Source: ZC4RG30 sp046047615 (GTDB lineage Bacteria; Pseudomonadota; Gammaproteobacteria; Steroidobacterales; Steroidobacteraceae). From it: a DNA stretch of 64,000 nt. The stretch covers positions 1-64,000 of the forward strand of contig JBJOHO010000040.1 in NCBI GenBank assembly GCA_046047615.1. The letters are read 5' to 3'. Position 1 is the stretch's first letter. Every line of letters starts with the position of its first letter. The translations under genes were made by a program, and so were the position numbers. Below, piece after piece: positions 62,000-64,000 of the stretch. Below the pieces are notes generated by a model. That model did no database searches. It was not told where the DNA came from and saw only the letters and a program-made list of their open reading frames with translations.

Positions 62000-64000
62000 T
62001 CAAGGCAAGGTCAAGGCGACCAGTTCCCCCGGGGCGCCCCGCGCGCCCACCGCCACCACGATGTACTGCTTGCCACCCACCGCATAAGTCATGGGCACGC
62101 CGGTCTGGTTGGCCGGCAGCGTGAACTCGTGCAGCACCTCGCCCGTGGCCTTGTCGTGGGCCCGCAGCAGGTTGCCGCCGCCGCCGGCGCGCCACAGGCC
62201 ACCGCCCTCGCCCGAGAACAGCAGCGTTTTCGTCACCAGCAGCCCGGACTGGTCGAAGGACCCGGTCTTGGGCAGGGTGATGCCCTTGAGCGCCGGGTTG
62301 TTGCGCGCCCACTCAGGCGTCGAGGTGTTGGGCGCCATCCAGCGGTGCTCGCCGCTGTTCAGGTCGATGGCCGTGATGCGCCCCCAGGGCGGCTTCACCA
62401 GTGGCAGGCCGGATGGCCCGCCCAGCGAGCCATTCGGGAAGCCTTCCCCGTAGGCCCCGATGTAGCGCATGTCCGAAAGCTTGGCGTCCTGCCGCAGGCC
62501 GATCGGACCTACCGTGGACAGCGAGCTGACGTAGAGCATGCCGGTCTCGGGGTCCAGCGCGCCGCCGGCCCAGTTGGCACCGCCCGACAGGTTGGGCCGG
62601 ATCAGCGTGCCCAGGTGGGTCCCGGTCACCACCGAGGGCGGAATGAACAGGGGGCCCCAGCGATAGCGCGCGATGATCTCGCGGGCCTGCTGCTTCAGCT
62701 CGGGCGTGAAGTCGATCAGGTCTTCGTCACGCAGGCCCTGCGGTTCGAAGGGCGCCGGCCGGGTCGGGAACGGCTGGGTGGCCGCGGTGCGCTCGCCGGG
62801 CACGTCGGACTGCGGCACGGCGCGATCTTCGATGGGCCAGACCGGCTTGCCGGTGACGCGGTCGAACACGAACGCGAAGCCGTGTTTGGTGACCTGCACC
62901 ACGGCGGCGATGCGCTTGCCCTTCACCGTGATGTCGGCCAGCACCGGCGGTGCCGGCAGGTCGTAGTCCCAGATGTCGTGGCGGATGATCTGGTAGTGCC
63001 AGACGCGCTGGCCGGTGCGCGCATCGAGGCAGACCAGGCTGTCGGAGAACAGGTTGTCGCCGGGGCGGTGGCCGCCATAGAAGTCGGCGGTGGCGGACTC
63101 GACGGGCAGGTAGACCAGCCCCCGCTCGGCATCGGCCGTGAAGGGCGGCCAGACGCCCGTGTTGCCCGTGTAGGCCGCACTGCCCTCTTCCCAGGTTTCG
63201 TAGCCGGGCTCGCCCGGCTGCGGCACGGTGTGGAAGGTCCAGCGCAGCGCGCCGCTGTGCAGGTCGTAGCCGCGGATGTAGCCCGGCACGGCGGTCTTCG
63301 ACTTGGGGGCGCCGCCGGCAGCAAAGGCCACGCCGACCACGACCACATCGCCCACGATGACCGGCGGCGAACTGGAGCCCGGCTGCGCACTGCCGGGGTC
63401 GTCGACGCGGGGCAGGCCCGCCTTCAGGTCGACCAGGCCGTCGCTGCCGAACTGCGGCAGCGGGCGGCCGCTGCGCGCATCGAGCGCCACCAGCTGGAAG
63501 CCGGGCGAGATGGTGTAGATGCGATCGGCCTTGGAGCCGTCGGGATTGCGCCAGAACGCCACGCCGCGCCCGGAGCTGCGGCGCGGCGCCACCTGGCCGC
63601 GCTGCCCCTCATCAAGGCGGTACATCCACAGCGTCTCGCCGGTCGCGCCATCGATGGCCACCACGTTGCGGCGCTGGCCGGCCGTCGTGTAGAGCACGCC
63701 ATCGGCCATGACCGGCGTGACGCGGAAATAGAACTCGGGCGTCGGCCCGAAGTTGTCGGACTTCCAGCGCCAGGCAACCCGCAGGTCCTTCACATTGTGG
63801 CGGTCGATCTGCGCCAGCGGCGAATAGCTGCGGCTGCCGGCATCGCCCCGGTGGTGCAGCCACTCGGTGTCCGGGGCCGGCGCGAGGGCGGGTGCGGCCG
63901 TGGCCGTGGCCGGCGGCGACCCGGCAGTTGCCGCTGGCGTGGCCGCCGGCCACCCATTCACGGCCCGGATGTGCGCGACGGTCGCAGCGTAGTCGGCCGG
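62000..64000 (-). CDS. PQQ-dependent dehydrogenase, with fused cytochrome c end (partial)
   Basis: The frame is open from the stop at 62000 to the window edge, so the 5' end is missing. About 650 residues form an eight-bladed PQQ beta-propeller, with W-docking repeats such as DGATGETLW, DARTGQRVWHYQ and DLNSGEHRW. The stretch HDIWDYDLPAPPVL resembles the glucose/quinate dehydrogenase branch. The 13 codons before the GTG at 63961 read PADYAATVAHIRA and continue into VNGW, like the C-terminal helix of a class I cytochrome c. A cytochrome domain is therefore probably fused ahead of the propeller via an Ala/Pro-rich linker. The enzyme would act in the periplasm; substrate unknown. Confidence 0.8.
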   Translation of the reverse strand, partial: PADYAATVAHIRAVNGWPAATPAATAGSPPATATAAPALAPAPDTEWLHHRGDAGSRSYSPLAQIDRHNVKDLRVAWRWKSDNFGPTPEFYFRVTPVMADGVLYTTAGQRRNVVAIDGATGETLWMYRLDEGQRGQVAPRRSSGRGVAFWRNPDGSKADRIYTISPGFQLVALDARSGRPLPQFGSDGLVDLKAGLPRVDDPGSAQPGSSSPPVIVGDVVVVGVAFAAGGAPKSKTAVPGYIRGYDLHSGALRWTFHTVPQPGEPGYETWEEGSAAYTGNTGVWPPFTADAERGLVYLPVESATADFYGGHRPGDNLFSDSLVCLDARTGQRVWHYQIIRHDIWDYDLPAPPVLADITVKGKRIAAVVQVTKHGFAFVFDRVTGKPVWPIEDRAVPQSDVPGERTAATQPFPTRPAPFEPQGLRDEDLIDFTPELKQQAREIIARYRWGPLFIPPSVVTGTHLGTLIRPNLSGGANWAGGALDPETGMLYVSSLSTVGPIGLRQDAKLSDMRYIGAYGEGFPNGSLGGPSGLPLVKPPWGRITAIDLNSGEHRWMAPNTSTPEWARNNPALKGITLPKTGSFDQSGLLVTKTLLFSGEGGGLWRAGGGGNLLRAHDKATGEVLHEFTLPANQTGVPMTYAVGGKQYIVVAVGARGAPGELVALTLP

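Overview
The window is a GC-rich stretch of chromosome from a gammaproteobacterium, probably of the Lysobacterales/Steroidobacterales/Nevskiales type; I cannot place it lower from sequence alone. The evidence is conserved gammaproteobacterial gene order: tRNA-Leu-tig-clpP-clpX-lon, and asd-fimV-truA-accD-folC-dedD-cvpA-purF. It also carries an EF-P beta-lysylation set, FimV and FimX-like type IV pilus proteins, and lipid A (lpxH) and phosphatidylserine decarboxylase genes. No phage, transposase, integrase or CRISPR array is visible.

Layout. 1-4.1 kb: protein quality control (lon, clpX, clpP, tig) behind a tRNA-Leu. 4.2-13.5 kb: a starch/maltodextrin locus with a periplasmic GH97 alpha-glucosidase, a sugar-porter MFS, a lipoprotein GH13 amylase, a cytosolic GH13 alpha-glucosidase, an SLC45-like maltose transporter and a LacI-family regulator. 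Two identical 14-bp LacI-type operators lie in its two divergent promoter regions. 13.6-14.05 kb: a tRNA operon (Arg-His-Lys) with a clear promoter and terminator. 14-24 kb: a redox/stress block with a nitroreductase, a FixL-like haem-PAS kinase with FixJ, a hybrid kinase, an operon of ADP-forming acyl-CoA synthetase, UspA-like protein, cytochrome c4 and a DksA-like protein, then Hsp20 and a divergent GroEL without GroES.

23.9-28.5 kb is the most unusual part. Three overlapping or abutting minus-strand genes encode a dynamin-like GTPase, a second P-loop GTPase and a membrane-anchored partner. They sit between a tRNA-Pro gene and the groEL paralogue, behind an AT-rich, palindrome-rich leader. 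They look like an accessory, possibly defensive, GTPase system. 28.5-31.8 kb: folD, cysS, lpxH. 31.7-50.3 kb: an unbroken minus-strand run from prmB through aroC, asd, fimV, truA, accD, folC, dedD, cvpA and purF to a Ser/Thr kinase with a degenerate receiver domain, miaE and a complete oligopeptide ABC transporter. Most junctions are overlapping or a few bases apart.

50.3-54.5 kb: sco, psd, and epmA/efp/epmB, which together make and beta-lysylate EF-P. 54.6-56.6 kb: a FimX-like protein with degenerate GGDEF and EAL domains. 56.6-62 kb: a four-gene operon of XRE regulator, small membrane protein, ABC ATPase and a 1203-residue ABC permease fused to an M1 metallopeptidase, starting beside a palindrome that may be its operator. 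62-64 kb: a PQQ dehydrogenase that runs off the window edge and appears to carry an upstream cytochrome c domain.
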